From Micromonospora sp. WMMD1120 (GTDB lineage Bacteria > Actinomycetota > Actinomycetes > Mycobacteriales > Micromonosporaceae), in NCBI RefSeq assembly GCF_029626235.1, contig NZ_JARUBO010000005.1, forward strand, positions 3,380,501 to 3,444,500: a stretch of 64,000 nucleotides of DNA, written 5' to 3'. The first letter of the stretch is position 1; every line of letters begins with the position of its first letter. Shown here piece after piece: positions 53,361 through 62,184 of this stretch. The notes below the pieces were generated by a model, which was not told where the DNA came from, searched no databases, and worked only from the letters and a program-made list of their open reading frames with translations. The position numbers and the translations under genes are program-made.

Positions 53361-54479
53361 ATGAGCGAGTGGGGGGACGGCACCCGCTGCGTCCGCGCCG
53401 GCCTGCCGGAGCCGAAACCGGGGGATCCGTTCCTGCCCGGTCCGGTCTTCGCCGCGCCGTACCACCTGGACCCGTTCCAGGGGCCGGAGGCGTCGCCGAA
53501 CGGCTACGGTCGGCCCGACAACCCGACCCGGCGGCTGTTGGAGGCTGCCGTGGGCGAGCTGGAGGGCGGCGACTGCCGGGTCTTCGCCAGCGGTCAGGCG
53601 GCCATCACCGGCCTGTTGCTCACAGTGCTCCGGCCGGGGGACACAGTGGTGCTGCCCACCGACGGGTACTTCCCGGTGCGGGCGTTCGCCACGAACGTGC
53701 TGGAGGCAATCGGCGTCCGCGTCCTGCTCGTGCCGACCGTCGGGCCGTACCCGTCGTTCGAGGGGGTCCGCCTGGTGCTGGTGGAGACGCCGGCCAACCC
53801 GGGCCTCGACGTCGTCGACGTGGCGGTCCTGGCCGAGCGGGCGCACGCCGCCGGCGCGCTGCTCGCCGTGGACAACACCACGGCGACCCCGCTCGGCCAG
53901 CGTCCCCTCGACCTCGGTGCCGATCTGGTGGTCGCGTCCGGGACCAAGGCGCTCACCGGCCACTCCGACCTCCTGCTGGGCTACCTGGCCAGCCGCTCCG
54001 CCGAGCTGATCGAGGCGGTGACCACCTGGCGCACGACCACCGGCGCCGTTCCGGGGGCATTCGACGCCTGGCTGGCGCACCGTTCGCTGGCCACCCTCGA
54101 CCTGCGCCTGGCCCGGCAGAGCGCGAACGCCGCCGCGGTCGCCGACCTGCTCGCCGCTCGAACGGACGTGACCGGCGTGCGCTGGCCCGGGCGACCCGAC
54201 GATCCCGCGTACCCGGTGGCCGCGAGGCAGATGCGCCGGGTTCCCGGGGTGCTCTCGTTCGACCTCGGTGACGCCGACCGGGTGGGGCGTTTCGTCGAGA
54301 CGGCCCGGCTGGTGGCGGCGGCGACCTCCTTCGGTGGCCTGCACACGACAGCGGACCGGCGGGCGCAGTGGGGCGACGACACCGCTCCCGGCTTCGTGCG
54401 GCTCTCCTGCGGGGCGGAGGACACCGCGGACCTGGTCGCCGACATCACCGCCGCGCTGGACGCCGCCCCGCCGGCATGA
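53361..54479 (+). CDS. PLP-dependent transsulfuration-type enzyme
   Basis: 372-residue enzyme of the cystathionine gamma-synthase/lyase fold. PLP Lys is K196 (VASGTKALTGHSD); early GYGRPDNPTRRLLE and Cys/His/Arg substrate-binding region fit cystathionine lyase-like proteins. I cannot separate lyase from synthase or O-acetylhomoserine sulfhydrylase. ATG at 53361 is preceded by GAGGGA; GTG at 53349 (overlapping gpsA stop) is the alternative. Its stop overlaps the next gene by ATGA. Confidence 0.85.
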   Translation: MSEWGDGTRCVRAGLPEPKPGDPFLPGPVFAAPYHLDPFQGPEASPNGYGRPDNPTRRLLEAAVGELEGGDCRVFASGQAAITGLLLTVLRPGDTVVLPTDGYFPVRAFATNVLEAIGVRVLLVPTVGPYPSFEGVRLVLVETPANPGLDVVDVAVLAERAHAAGALLAVDNTTATPLGQRPLDLGADLVVASGTKALTGHSDLLLGYLASRSAELIEAVTTWRTTTGAVPGAFDAWLAHRSLATLDLRLARQSANAAAVADLLAARTDVTGVRWPGRPDDPAYPVAARQMRRVPGVLSFDLGDADRVGRFVETARLVAAATSFGGLHTTADRRAQWGDDTAPGFVRLSCGAEDTADLVADITAALDAAPPA

Positions 54480-55267
54480 GGCTCCCGGTGGAACCGGCCC
54501 ACCGCGCCGCCCTGGTGGGCCGGTTGCGCTCCGCCGGCTGCGTCTTCGCCGAGGACGAGGCGGAGCTGCTGCTGGCCGCCGCCGACTCGCCGGCCACGTT
54601 GACCGACCTCACCGACCGCCGGGTGGCCGGCGAGCCGCTGGAGTACGTGCTCGGCTGGGCCGAGTTCTGCGGCCTGCGGATCGCCGTCGACCCGGGTGTG
54701 TTCGTGCCGCGTGCCCGGACCGCCCTGCTGGTCGAGGTGGCGGCCGAGCTGACCGGCCCGGCGCCGGCCGTCGTCGACCTCTGCTGCGGCTCCGGGGCCA
54801 CCACTGTCGCGCTGGCGCACCGGCTCGCGCCGCGTTTCCTGGCCGCCGCCGACATCGATCCGGCGGCCGTGGCCTGCGCGCGCCGCAACGTCGCCGGGCT
54901 CGACGTCGAGGTGTACGAGGGCGACCTCTTCGCGCCGCTGCCCCGGCACTGGCGGGGTCGGCTGGACCTGGTGCTCGCCAACGCCCCGTACGTGCCGACC
55001 GACGCGGTGGCGCTGATGCCGCCGGAGGCGCGGCTGCACGAGGCGGCGGTGGCGCTGGACGGCGGACCGGACGGGCTCGCCGTGCTCCGCCGGGTGGGCG
55101 CGGAGGCGGCCGGTTGGCTGGCCCCCGGTGGACACCTGGTGGTCGAGGCCGGCACCACGCAGGTGGCGACGCTCCGCGCGGCGCTCGAAGCCGCCGGCCT
55201 GACCACCGAGGTACGCCACGACGAGGACCGAGACGCCACCGCCGTGCTGGCCCAAAGCCCGCGCTGA
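54476..55267 (+). CDS. PrmC/HemK-like methyltransferase
   Basis: 263-residue SAM methyltransferase of the HemK/PrmC type: N-terminal helical domain, GAEFCG-like YVLGWAEFCGL, motif I VVDLCCGSGATTVAL. The catalytic NPPY is NAPY (LVLANAPYVPTD), which differs from release-factor methylating PrmC, so another glutamine or ribosomal target is possible. Overlaps the upstream gene by four bases. Confidence 0.82.
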   Translation: MRLPVEPAHRAALVGRLRSAGCVFAEDEAELLLAAADSPATLTDLTDRRVAGEPLEYVLGWAEFCGLRIAVDPGVFVPRARTALLVEVAAELTGPAPAVVDLCCGSGATTVALAHRLAPRFLAAADIDPAAVACARRNVAGLDVEVYEGDLFAPLPRHWRGRLDLVLANAPYVPTDAVALMPPEARLHEAAVALDGGPDGLAVLRRVGAEAAGWLAPGGHLVVEAGTTQVATLRAALEAAGLTTEVRHDEDRDATAVLAQSPR

Positions 55268-55295
55268 CCCGCCCTCGCGCCCCGCCCCTGTTCTC

Positions 55296-55369
55296 CGCGA
55301 TCTTGCAGTTGTGGTTGACGTTTTGGGGTGAAGTGTTCTTTATGTTCCCGCAGTAAGTACAAGATCGCG
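55296..55369. repeat. intergenic palindrome C (GATCTTGCAGTT type)
   Basis: 15-base arms (55296-55310 and 55355-55369) match at 13 of 15 positions; outer CGCGATCTTG/CAAGATCGCG is perfect. Loop of 44 bases, A/T-rich; G-rich tract to the right. Confidence 0.85.
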
Positions 55370-55450
55370 GGGGTGGGGAGGTGGGGCGTGGCGGGGGAGG
55401 GAGCTTGGCACTAGCCTCGGCTCACACTCTTACGGCAGGGGGCGGTTTCG

Positions 55451-56500
55451 GTGGGCAGCGCAGGTGTGCCGGTGGTCGTCGGGTTGGACAACGGCGGCAC
55501 GAGCAACAACGCCACGGTGCTGACGGTGGACGGCCGGTTCCTGGTGGACGGGCTGCTGGAGATCCCCAGCGAGGTGCAGGCCGGGCCGGACGCGGCGATC
55601 GAGGCGCTGGCGCAGGCGCTGGACGGCGCGCTGGAGCGGACCGGGGTACCACGCGAACTGGTCCAGGCGGTCGGGCTGGACACGCCCGGACCGGCCAGCG
55701 CCGACGGGGTCATCTCGTCGCGCGGCTCCACCAACTTCTCCCAGCCGGCCTGGCGGGGCTTCGACGTGCGCGGCGCGCTGGAGCGCCGGCTCGGCCTGCC
55801 GGTGATCTACCACAACGACGGCAACGCGGCCGCGCTCTACGCCCACCACGTGCACTTCGGCCCCGATGCGATGAGCCGCTCGTCGGTGTCCGCGATCGTC
55901 GGCACCGGCCTCGGCGGCGGTGTGGTCGAGAGTGGTCGGGTGATCGCCGGGGCGGCGGGGATGGCCGGCGAACTCGGGCACGTGCACATCCCGCTGGCCG
56001 GGCTGCTCGGCCCCGGCCAGCCGGAACCCACCTGCGCCTGCGGCTTCACCGGAGATGTGGAGAGCATCGCCTCGCTGACCGGCATCGAGCGCAACCTGCT
56101 GCCGTACTGGCTGACCCGCCACCCCGACCACCCGCTCGCCGCCGAGCCGCCGCGGCGCGCGGCGAAGCTGGTCCGGGGGTACGGCGAGCGGGCGGACACC
56201 CTGGCCCGGGAGCTGTTCACCCAGCAGGCGATGGCGCTGGGACGACTGTTCACCGTCGCCGCGAACTTCACCGACCCGCACGCGTACTTCGTCGGTGGTG
56301 GTGTGGTGGAGGCGGCCCCGGAGTTCCGGGACTGGTTCCTGGCGACGGTCCGCGAACACACGGTGCTGCGGGAGGAGCAGGCGGCGGTGGCCACCTTCGC
56401 GCTGGTGCCGGACCGGGACATGGCCGGCGCCCGAGGCGTCGCCATCGCCGCGTTGGAGGCGCTGCGCGCGGCCCCGGAGCCCCGTCCGCTGGTGGCCTGA
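55451..56500 (+). CDS. ROK-family sugar kinase
   Basis: 349-residue ROK protein with the ATP motif VVVGLDNGGTSNNATV, sugar-site GLDTPGPAS, GNAAALYA and GTGLGGGV, GELGHV. The zinc motif is partly lost: PTCACGFTGDVES keeps two Cys but the usual third is Asp. No DNA-binding domain, so it is a kinase rather than a repressor. Substrate not clear. Separate transcription unit after palindrome C. Confidence 0.88.
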   Translation: MGSAGVPVVVGLDNGGTSNNATVLTVDGRFLVDGLLEIPSEVQAGPDAAIEALAQALDGALERTGVPRELVQAVGLDTPGPASADGVISSRGSTNFSQPAWRGFDVRGALERRLGLPVIYHNDGNAAALYAHHVHFGPDAMSRSSVSAIVGTGLGGGVVESGRVIAGAAGMAGELGHVHIPLAGLLGPGQPEPTCACGFTGDVESIASLTGIERNLLPYWLTRHPDHPLAAEPPRRAAKLVRGYGERADTLARELFTQQAMALGRLFTVAANFTDPHAYFVGGGVVEAAPEFRDWFLATVREHTVLREEQAAVATFALVPDRDMAGARGVAIAALEALRAAPEPRPLVA

Positions 56501-56530
56501 GCCCCGGTCCGGCCAGGCCCTTCCGCACCC

Positions 56531-56579
56531 GACCCGGCCCGCCGCGCGCCGTGGTCAGCGGCGTGCGACGGGCCGGGTC
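56531..56579. terminator. bidirectional terminator after the ROK gene
   Basis: GACCCGGCCCG (56531-56541) pairs with CGGGCCGGGTC (56569-56579); inner region also partly pairs. Between convergent genes. Confidence 0.7.
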
Positions 56580-56615
56580 AGCGGGTGGCGCGTCTGGTTC
56601 GTGCGGCGGGCCTGA

Positions 56616-56816
56616 TCAGCGGTGGGGTGGCGCCTGGGCGAAGGCGGCCCAGGCGGTGGTCGCGAACAGCAGGGCCGGCCCGGCCGGGTCCTTGGAGTCG
56701 CGCACGGCCACCAGCCGCGGCAGAGCGGCCACCTCCACGCAGGCGCCCTCGTCGCCGCTGCGACTGCTCTTGCGCCAGGCCGCCGCGGCCAAGGCCGCTG
56801 TGATCGTCGGTGTCAT
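56616..56816 (-). CDS. DUF397 protein
   Basis: 66-residue DUF397 protein (AAWRKSSRSGDEGACVEVA, VRDSKDPAGPALLF), a small actinobacterial protein almost always next to an XRE regulator with a DUF5753 domain, as here. The pair resembles the WhiJ/BldB-type regulatory modules of Streptomyces and may behave like a toxin-antitoxin or anti-repressor set. ATG at 56816, five bases downstream of the XRE stop. Confidence 0.88.
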   Translation of the reverse strand: MTPTITAALAAAAWRKSSRSGDEGACVEVAALPRLVAVRDSKDPAGPALLFATTAWAAFAQAPPHR

Positions 56817-56821
56817 CGGTC

Positions 56822-57667
56822 CTACCGTCCTTTCAGGACTGACAGGAGCATCTCGCGGCTGTCCGCCGGGCTGAGCGCCACGCTTCGGAGATGCTCCATG
56901 ATCTTGGTGCAGGTACGTGTCTCGCCGGCCCGGTCGAGGATCATCTGACCGGCCACGGTCTCCACCGAGGCGATGATCGGGTCCTCCGGGTCGGCGAACT
57001 CGAGGATGTGCAGGGAACCCCGGGTGCCCCGGTGGTAGCCGGCGGAGAGTGGGATCACCTGGACGCTGATGTTCGGCAACTCGGCCATCTTGACCAGGTG
57101 GCGCAGTTGCCCGTCCATCACGGACTGGTCGCCCACCGGGCGGAGCAGCGCGCCCTCGTCGATGATCGCGTCGAAGATGGGCGGCTGCTCGGCGACGAGT
57201 CGCTGCTGCCGGTCGAGGCGGGCCTTGACCCGCTGCTCCACCAGGTCGTCGCCGAGGGTGTGCGGCCCGCCGCGCATCACGCCCCGGATGTAGTCGGCGG
57301 TCTGGAGCAGGCCGGGCACCACCGACGGCTCGAAGTTGGCGATCGCTGTCGCCTCGGCCTCCAACGCGATGAAGTCGATGGTGCGCCGGTCCAGCACGTA
57401 GGAGTACGACACCCACCAGCCGGGCTTGCGGGCGTCCTTGGCGAGCTGCACCGCGTCCGCCACCTCGTCGGCGCTCACCCCGTACGCGGTGAGCAGGGCG
57501 CGCACGGTGGCCGGAGTGATCAGTGTCTGCGCGTTCTCGTAGCGGGAGAGGGTGCTGCGGGTGCTGTTGATCTCATCCGCGGCGGTCTCCAGCGTCATCC
57601 CTGCGGCTTCCCGGTGGTGGCGTAGGGCGATGCCGAGCCGGCGGGCGCGGGCGGTCTTCGGGGCCAT
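56822..57667 (-). CDS. XRE regulator with DUF5753 domain
   Basis: 281-residue DNA-binding protein: helix-turn-helix in residues 10-60 (LRHHREAAGMTLETAADEIN, RSTLSRYENAQTLI) and a DUF5753 C-terminal domain (ALEAEATAIANFEPSVVPGLLQTADYIR). ATG at 57667 starts MAPKTARARRLG; no strong ribosome-binding site visible. Paired with the DUF397 gene. Confidence 0.92.
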   Translation of the reverse strand: MAPKTARARRLGIALRHHREAAGMTLETAADEINSTRSTLSRYENAQTLITPATVRALLTAYGVSADEVADAVQLAKDARKPGWWVSYSYVLDRRTIDFIALEAEATAIANFEPSVVPGLLQTADYIRGVMRGGPHTLGDDLVEQRVKARLDRQQRLVAEQPPIFDAIIDEGALLRPVGDQSVMDGQLRHLVKMAELPNISVQVIPLSAGYHRGTRGSLHILEFADPEDPIIASVETVAGQMILDRAGETRTCTKIMEHLRSVALSPADSREMLLSVLKGR

Positions 57668-57899
57668 GCATCGATGGTCGCACACATTTACGGGAACGTC
57701 TGCATGAGAGAACACCGATGAGAGTTGCATTCACGGCTGTATACGTGTCAATCTGTTGTCGCGTCCTCACCGCCGGTTGTCGTGGCGACGGTGGTGGTGA
57801 GCGACCGGAGGGGATGGGGCGCGCGGCGATCGGGTTTCTCCCCCGTACCCGATCGTCGCGTGCCGCACCCGTCATCCCGGCCCGCCGGAAGGAGACGAC

Positions 57900-57950
57900 G
57901 TGCGAACCGGCCCGGAGCCCCCCGCCGCACCCCTGGTCGGTGTGCGATGA
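57900..57950 (+). CDS. coupled micro-ORF before the 72-residue gene
   Basis: 16-codon ORF VRTGPEPPAAPLVGVR with a strong AAGGAG 5-9 bases before its GTG. Its TGA overlaps the next ATG as ATGA (57947-57950). May serve to bring ribosomes to the downstream start, which has no ribosome-binding site of its own. Confidence 0.4.
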   Translation: MRTGPEPPAAPLVGVR

Positions 57951-58165
57951 CCCGCTTCCTCGTGGTGCTCACCGACGTGCGTCCGGTCGAGGGCGTCGAG
58001 CGCAACGAGCGGATCGCGCCGGAGCGGCGCCGGCAGGTGGTCGGCGCCAGCAGCAGGGAGGCCGCGGACCGGATCGCCGGGGCGTTCATGGCCCTGGGCA
58101 TGGTGCGGGCGGGGCGGCAGCGGGTCAAGGTCATCGCCGTCGGTCGCCGGCACGCGAGGGACTGA
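57947..58165 (+). CDS. small hypothetical protein
   Basis: 72 residues, MTRFLVVLTDVRPVEG to AVGRRHARD, basic, with a beta-strand start and a helix around SSREAADRIAGAFMAL. No family recognised. Divergent from the XRE regulator, about 280 bases away. Confidence 0.5.
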   Translation: MTRFLVVLTDVRPVEGVERNERIAPERRRQVVGASSREAADRIAGAFMALGMVRAGRQRVKVIAVGRRHARD

Positions 58166-58340
58166 GGTCGCCGGCACGGCCGGAGCTGCCGTCGCCGGCC
58201 CGCCCGGGGCCGAATAGGCCCAGGTCAGCGACGTGCGACACGGTCGATCGTCCGATCACGCACCGTATATCCTCTGCTGACCGATTGCCGTGTCGCGCTG
58301 CGGCTCGCCGGGTATCGCCTCGCTCCATCGCCACGCACAG

Positions 58341-58346
58341 TAAGGT
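58341..58346 (+). promoter_or_regulatory. -10 element before the ddl upstream ORF
   Basis: TAAGGT, 7 bases before GTG at 58354. The -35 is not clear. Confidence 0.4.
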
Positions 58347-58353
58347 CAACCGG

Positions 58354-58404
58354 GTGAGCGCCACCGGCGAGCACGACCAGCCGCAGTCGCGTACGAAGAG
58401 GTGA
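58354..58404 (+). CDS. leaderless upstream ORF before ddl
   Basis: 16-codon ORF VSATGEHDQPQSRTKR, possibly starting at the mRNA 5' end. It ends 6 bases before the ddl TTG and contains most of its ribosome-binding site (AAGAGGTGA). Confidence 0.35.
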   Translation: MSATGEHDQPQSRTKR

Positions 58405-58410
58405 CCGGAG

Positions 58411-59511
58411 TTGACCACCCCAGGCAAGACCCGCGTGGCGATCGTCTTCGGCGGCCGCAGCCCGGAGCACGGCATCTCCTGCGTCAGTGCCGGCAGCGTG
58501 TTCAGCGCGCTCGACCCGGACGAGTTCGAGGTGGTGCCGGTCGGCATCACCCGGGCCGGCCAGTGGGTGCTGACCGACGGGGACCCCGCCCAACTGGCGA
58601 TCAACGCCCGCCAACTGCCCGAGATCACCGCCGACTCCGGCGACGATGTCGTGCTGCGCGCCGACCCCACCGGCAACGGGTTGATGGTGCTCGACCCGAC
58701 CGAGGGCCCGCGGGTGCTGGCCGATGTGGACGTCGTCTTCCCGGTGCTGCACGGCGCGTACGGAGAGGACGGCACGATCCAGGGCATGCTGGAGATGGCC
58801 GGCATCCCCTACGTCGGGGCGAACGTGTTCGCCTCCGCCGCCGCCATGGACAAGGAGTTCACCAAGAAGCTCTGCGCGGTCGAGGGCATCCCGGTCGGCG
58901 CGTACGCCGTGCTGCGCAGCGGGATGACGCTCAGCGAGCAGGACAAGGAGCGGCTCGGTCTGCCGGTCTTCGTCAAGCCGTCCCGGTCCGGGTCGTCCTT
59001 CGGTGTCAGCAAGGTCACCGACTGGGCCCAGCTCGACGACGCTGTCGCCGCCGCCCGGCAGTTCGACCCGAAGGTCATCATCGAGGCCGCGATCGTCGGC
59101 CGCGAGGTCGAGTGCGGCGTGCTGGAGGGCGAGGCCGGCGGCGCTCCCGAGGCGTCCGTGCTGGCCGAGGTGCGGGTCGTCACCGACCACGACTTCTACG
59201 ACTTCGAGGCGAAGTACCTCGACGACTCCTGCGAGTACGACGTCCCGGCCCAGCTGCCGGAGCGGGTGACCCGTCAGGTGCAGGAGTACGCGGCCCGCGC
59301 GTTCACCGCGCTGGACTGCGCCGGTCTGGCCCGTGCCGACTTCTTCGTCACCCCGGAGCTGGACATCTACCTCAACGAGCTGAACACGATGCCGGGCTTC
59401 ACGCCGACGTCGATGTTCCCGCGGATGTGGGCGGCCTCCGGGCTCGAATACCCGAAGCTGGTCAACCGGCTGATCCGTACCGCCCAGCGGCGCGGCGTCG
59501 GCCTGCACTGA
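58411..59511 (+). CDS. ddl: D-alanine-D-alanine ligase
   Basis: 366-residue ATP-grasp enzyme that makes D-Ala-D-Ala for peptidoglycan. Motifs: [25 protein letters not shown], the ATP loop [13 protein letters not shown], and the Mg-binding [18 protein letters not shown] at 58411 is 9 bases from AGAGG and starts [15 protein letters not shown] short leaderless ORF precedes it. Confidence 0.95.
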   Translation: MTTPGKTRVAIVFGGRSPEHGISCVSAGSVFSALDPDEFEVVPVGITRAGQWVLTDGDPAQLAINARQLPEITADSGDDVVLRADPTGNGLMVLDPTEGPRVLADVDVVFPVLHGAYGEDGTIQGMLEMAGIPYVGANVFASAAAMDKEFTKKLCAVEGIPVGAYAVLRSGMTLSEQDKERLGLPVFVKPSRSGSSFGVSKVTDWAQLDDAVAAARQFDPKVIIEAAIVGREVECGVLEGEAGGAPEASVLAEVRVVTDHDFYDFEAKYLDDSCEYDVPAQLPERVTRQVQEYAARAFTALDCAGLARADFFVTPELDIYLNELNTMPGFTPTSMFPRMWAASGLEYPKLVNRLIRTAQRRGVGLH

Positions 59512-59521
59512 GTCGGTCGGC

Positions 59522-59556
59522 CCGACCCGCGCCCGTCGTCGGACGGCGCGGGTCGG
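59522..59556. terminator. ddl / DUF3515 bidirectional terminator
   Basis: CCGACCCGCGCC/GGCGCGGGTCGG, 12-bp perfect stem with 11-base loop. Confidence 0.7.
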
Positions 59557-59562
59557 CCCGGC

Positions 59563-60246
59563 TCAGCGCTGGCAGCCGGACGGGATGGCCCCGCCGGACG
59601 GCACCGTCTCCACGATCGCGCTGGAGATCGTCGGCACCCACTGCAACGGCTGCTCGTACGAGCGCGGAACGCGCACGGTGATCGGCGTCTCCCGGTCGAC
59701 GGTGGTCAGGACCGCCGCGTCTTCCTGTTCGGCCAGGTGCCAGCAGACCCGGTTGACCGTCCAGACCTCGTCCGTGCTGGGGAACGTCGGCTCGGTACCG
59801 CCGCAGGCCACAGTGAGCGCCGGGTCGCCGTACGCGGCGTTCTGCTCCGGGCCGGCGGTGACGGGTCGCTGCGCCCGGTCCCGGATGCGGTCCGGCAGTT
59901 GGGAGAGCAGCGCCCGGCAGACCGTGGCCGGACGGGCGGCCAGCGCCGGGGCGGCCATCTCCACCGGGGTCGTGGCCTGCGCTCCGACAGTGGTCGCGGA
60001 GGGGGTCGGCGTCGCCGTCGACGTCTCCGGACTGATCTTGTTGAAGGCCAGCACCGCCACCAGCAACGTGATCGGCAACGCGACGAGCGTGGCCAGCAGG
60101 GCGGCGCCCCGCATGGTCCGGTCCCGCCCGGCCGGCGCGTCGGCGGCCGGATCGGCAGGTTCGCGGTTACCGTCGGCCGGCTCGGGCGTCCCGTCGGCCG
60201 CGTCGCGCGCCGCGTCGCCGTCCAGGGCAGCGGAGGACTTCGCCAT
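59563..60246 (-). CDS. DUF3515 membrane-anchored protein
   Basis: 227-residue actinobacterial protein: acidic cytoplasmic N-terminus (about 45 residues), one membrane helix (GAALLATLVALPITLLVAVLA), then a DUF3515 extracellular domain with conserved Cys pairs (VCRALLSQLP, VACGG, VNRVCWH). Unknown function; commonly next to thiL and ddl. ATG at 60246 chosen; a GTG at 60255 directly follows the Lrp gene stop. Confidence 0.85.
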   Translation of the reverse strand: MAKSSAALDGDAARDAADGTPEPADGNREPADPAADAPAGRDRTMRGAALLATLVALPITLLVAVLAFNKISPETSTATPTPSATTVGAQATTPVEMAAPALAARPATVCRALLSQLPDRIRDRAQRPVTAGPEQNAAYGDPALTVACGGTEPTFPSTDEVWTVNRVCWHLAEQEDAAVLTTVDRETPITVRVPRSYEQPLQWVPTISSAIVETVPSGGAIPSGCQR

Positions 60247-60255
60247 CTCGTCCAC

Positions 60256-60489
60256 TTACAGCCGCACCACCGAACACGTGAGGGTACGGGTGATGCCGGG
60301 CACCATCTGCACCTTGCTGACAATGAGTTTGCCGAGCTCGTCGACGGTGTTCGCCTCGGTGAGCACGACCACGTCGTACGGCCCGGTGACGGCGTCGACG
60401 CGAACCACGCCGGAGATGTCCGCGATGAGACCCGCCACGTCACGTGCGCGGCCGACCTCGGTCTGGATGAGGATGTACGCCTGTACCAC
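60256..60489 (-). CDS. Lrp/AsnC ligand-binding domain protein
   Basis: 77-residue stand-alone RAM domain: AYILIQTEVGRARDVAGLIA and GPYDVVVLTEA. It lacks the DNA-binding domain of full Lrp/AsnC regulators; such small proteins form amino acid-binding oligomers. GTG at 60489 follows GGAGGTCGAG. Precedes the DUF3515 gene with no gap. Confidence 0.92.
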   Translation of the reverse strand: MVQAYILIQTEVGRARDVAGLIADISGVVRVDAVTGPYDVVVLTEANTVDELGKLIVSKVQMVPGITRTLTCSVVRL

Positions 60490-60585
60490 GACTCGACCTC
60501 CGTCCGTCGCCGCCCAGGAGCGGCCCGAAGGGTGAAACTACCTTACGGACCAGGTCTGATCCCTATCGGTGGTCAAGGAGCAGCG

Positions 60586-61575
60586 GTGAGCGAGCAGGGC
60601 CGAGCCGGGCGCGACGGGCGGAGCACCGAGGGTGGCGGAAGTGTGTCCGGAATCGGGGAGTTCGGGCTGATCGAGCGGATCACCGCCCGGCTGTCGTACG
60701 GGCCGACGACCCTGCTGGGCCCGGGTGACGACGCGGCGGTGGTGGCCGCGCCGGACGGCCGGGTGGCAGCCTCCACCGACGTGCTCGTCGACGGGCGGCA
60801 CTTCCGGCGGGACTGGTGCTCGGCCGGCGACGTCGGGCACAAGGCGGCGGCGGCCAACCTGGCGGACATCGCCGCGATGGGTGCCACGCCGACAGCCCTG
60901 CTGGTCGCCCTCTGCGTGCCGGCCGACCTGGACACCGCCTGGGCCGAGGAGCTGGCCGACGGGCTCGCCGCGGAGGCGGCGACGGTCGGTGCCAGCGTCG
61001 TCGGCGGGGACATGTCCGCCAGCCCCACGTTGACCATCGCGGTCACCGCGCTCGGCGACCTGGAGGGCCGTCCGCCGGTGCTGCGCTCCGGCGCACGCCC
61101 CGGGGACGTGCTCGCCCTGGCCGGGCGCACCGGCTACGCGGCGGCCGGGCTGACGGTGCTCACCCGGGGCTTCCGGACCCCTCGGCTGCTGGTCGAGGCG
61201 TACCGCCGGCCGGTGGTGCCCTACCCGGCCGGCCCGCAGGCCGCCCGGCTGGGCGCCACCTCCATGATCGACGTGTCCGACGGGCTGCTGGCCGACCTCG
61301 GGCACGTGTCGGCGGCCAGCCGGGTGGGCATCGACGTCCGCCGGGGCGCGTTCGAGGTGCCCCGGCAGATGGCAGACGCGGCGCAGGCGCTCGGCGTCGA
61401 CCCGTACACCTGGATCCTCGCCGGTGGCGAGGACCACGCCCTGGCCGCGACCTTCCCCCCGGCGGTGGCGTTGCCGTCGGGCTGGCAGCCGATCGGCGTC
61501 GTCACGGACGGTGTCGGAGTGACGGTGGACGGCGCGCCCTACGAGGGCGTGACCGGCTGGGACCACTTCCGGTGA
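60586..61575 (+). CDS. thiL: thiamine-monophosphate kinase
   Basis: 329-residue PurM-fold kinase forming thiamine diphosphate. Motifs: LGPGDDAAVV, STDVLVDGRHF, KAAAANLADIAAMGA, VGGDMSASPTL and MIDVSDGLLADLGH. GTG at 60586 has AAGGAG 5 bases upstream; the first 22 residues are a polar extension. Divergent from the Lrp gene. Confidence 0.95.
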   Translation: MSEQGRAGRDGRSTEGGGSVSGIGEFGLIERITARLSYGPTTLLGPGDDAAVVAAPDGRVAASTDVLVDGRHFRRDWCSAGDVGHKAAAANLADIAAMGATPTALLVALCVPADLDTAWAEELADGLAAEAATVGASVVGGDMSASPTLTIAVTALGDLEGRPPVLRSGARPGDVLALAGRTGYAAAGLTVLTRGFRTPRLLVEAYRRPVVPYPAGPQAARLGATSMIDVSDGLLADLGHVSAASRVGIDVRRGAFEVPRQMADAAQALGVDPYTWILAGGEDHALAATFPPAVALPSGWQPIGVVTDGVGVTVDGAPYEGVTGWDHFR

Positions 61576-61604
61576 GGTCCGGCGCTCTCCGTACCCTGGA
61601 TACC

Positions 61605-62066
61605 GTGAGTGAGATCGAGATCCGGACGGTGCCGTTCGACGCGCCGGTGGCGCAGCACCTGATCCGTGCCGCGCTGGCCGACCTGGGTGCCCGTTACCAC
61701 AGTTCCGGCGACGAGACCCCTGTCGACGCCACCGAGTTCGAACCGCCCGACGGTGTGTTCCTCGTCGCCTACCTGGCCGGTGAGCCGGTCGGGTGCGGAG
61801 GCTGGCGCAGCCACGGCGAGGGCACCGCCGAACTGAAGCGTATGTACACCGCGCCGGCGGCGCGCGGCCGGGGCGTCGCCCGGACGGTGCTGGCGGCCGT
61901 CGAGCGCTCGGCCCGCGACCAGGGCCGCAAGCGGGTGGTCCTGGAATGCGGCGACAAGCAGCCGGAGGCGATCGCCATGTACCGCTCCGCCGGGTACGAG
62001 CGGATCCCGAACTTCGGCTTCTACAAGGACGCGGAGGGCTGCATCTCCTTCGGCCGTACCCTCTGA
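61605..62066 (+). CDS. GNAT-family acetyltransferase
   Basis: 153 residues with the acetyl-CoA loop RGRGVARTVLAAVE and C-terminal AIAMYRSAGYERIPNFGFY. Substrate unknown. GTG at 61605 lies 7 bases after TACCCT, so it may be leaderless despite sitting only 29 bases behind thiL. Confidence 0.9.
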   Translation: MSEIEIRTVPFDAPVAQHLIRAALADLGARYHSSGDETPVDATEFEPPDGVFLVAYLAGEPVGCGGWRSHGEGTAELKRMYTAPAARGRGVARTVLAAVERSARDQGRKRVVLECGDKQPEAIAMYRSAGYERIPNFGFYKDAEGCISFGRTL

Positions 62067-62126
62067 GCGGTGTGCCGGTGCGTCGCGGGACGGACCCGCG
62101 GCGCCGCCGGCCGGGGGAAACACGAC

Positions 62127-62157
62127 TCAGCCGGCGGACCGCTGGTCCGCCGGCTGA
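62127..62157. terminator. GNAT / rpmB bidirectional terminator
   Basis: Perfect 14-bp stem TCAGCCGGCGGACC and its complement with GCT loop. Confidence 0.8.
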
Positions 62158-62184
62158 ACCGAACGAGAGGGTGGTGCTACCGCG

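Noticed and set aside
57718..58404. 228-residue plus-strand frame
   Set aside because: Arg/Pro-rich with no start signal; it overlaps the better-supported 72-residue gene in another frame.
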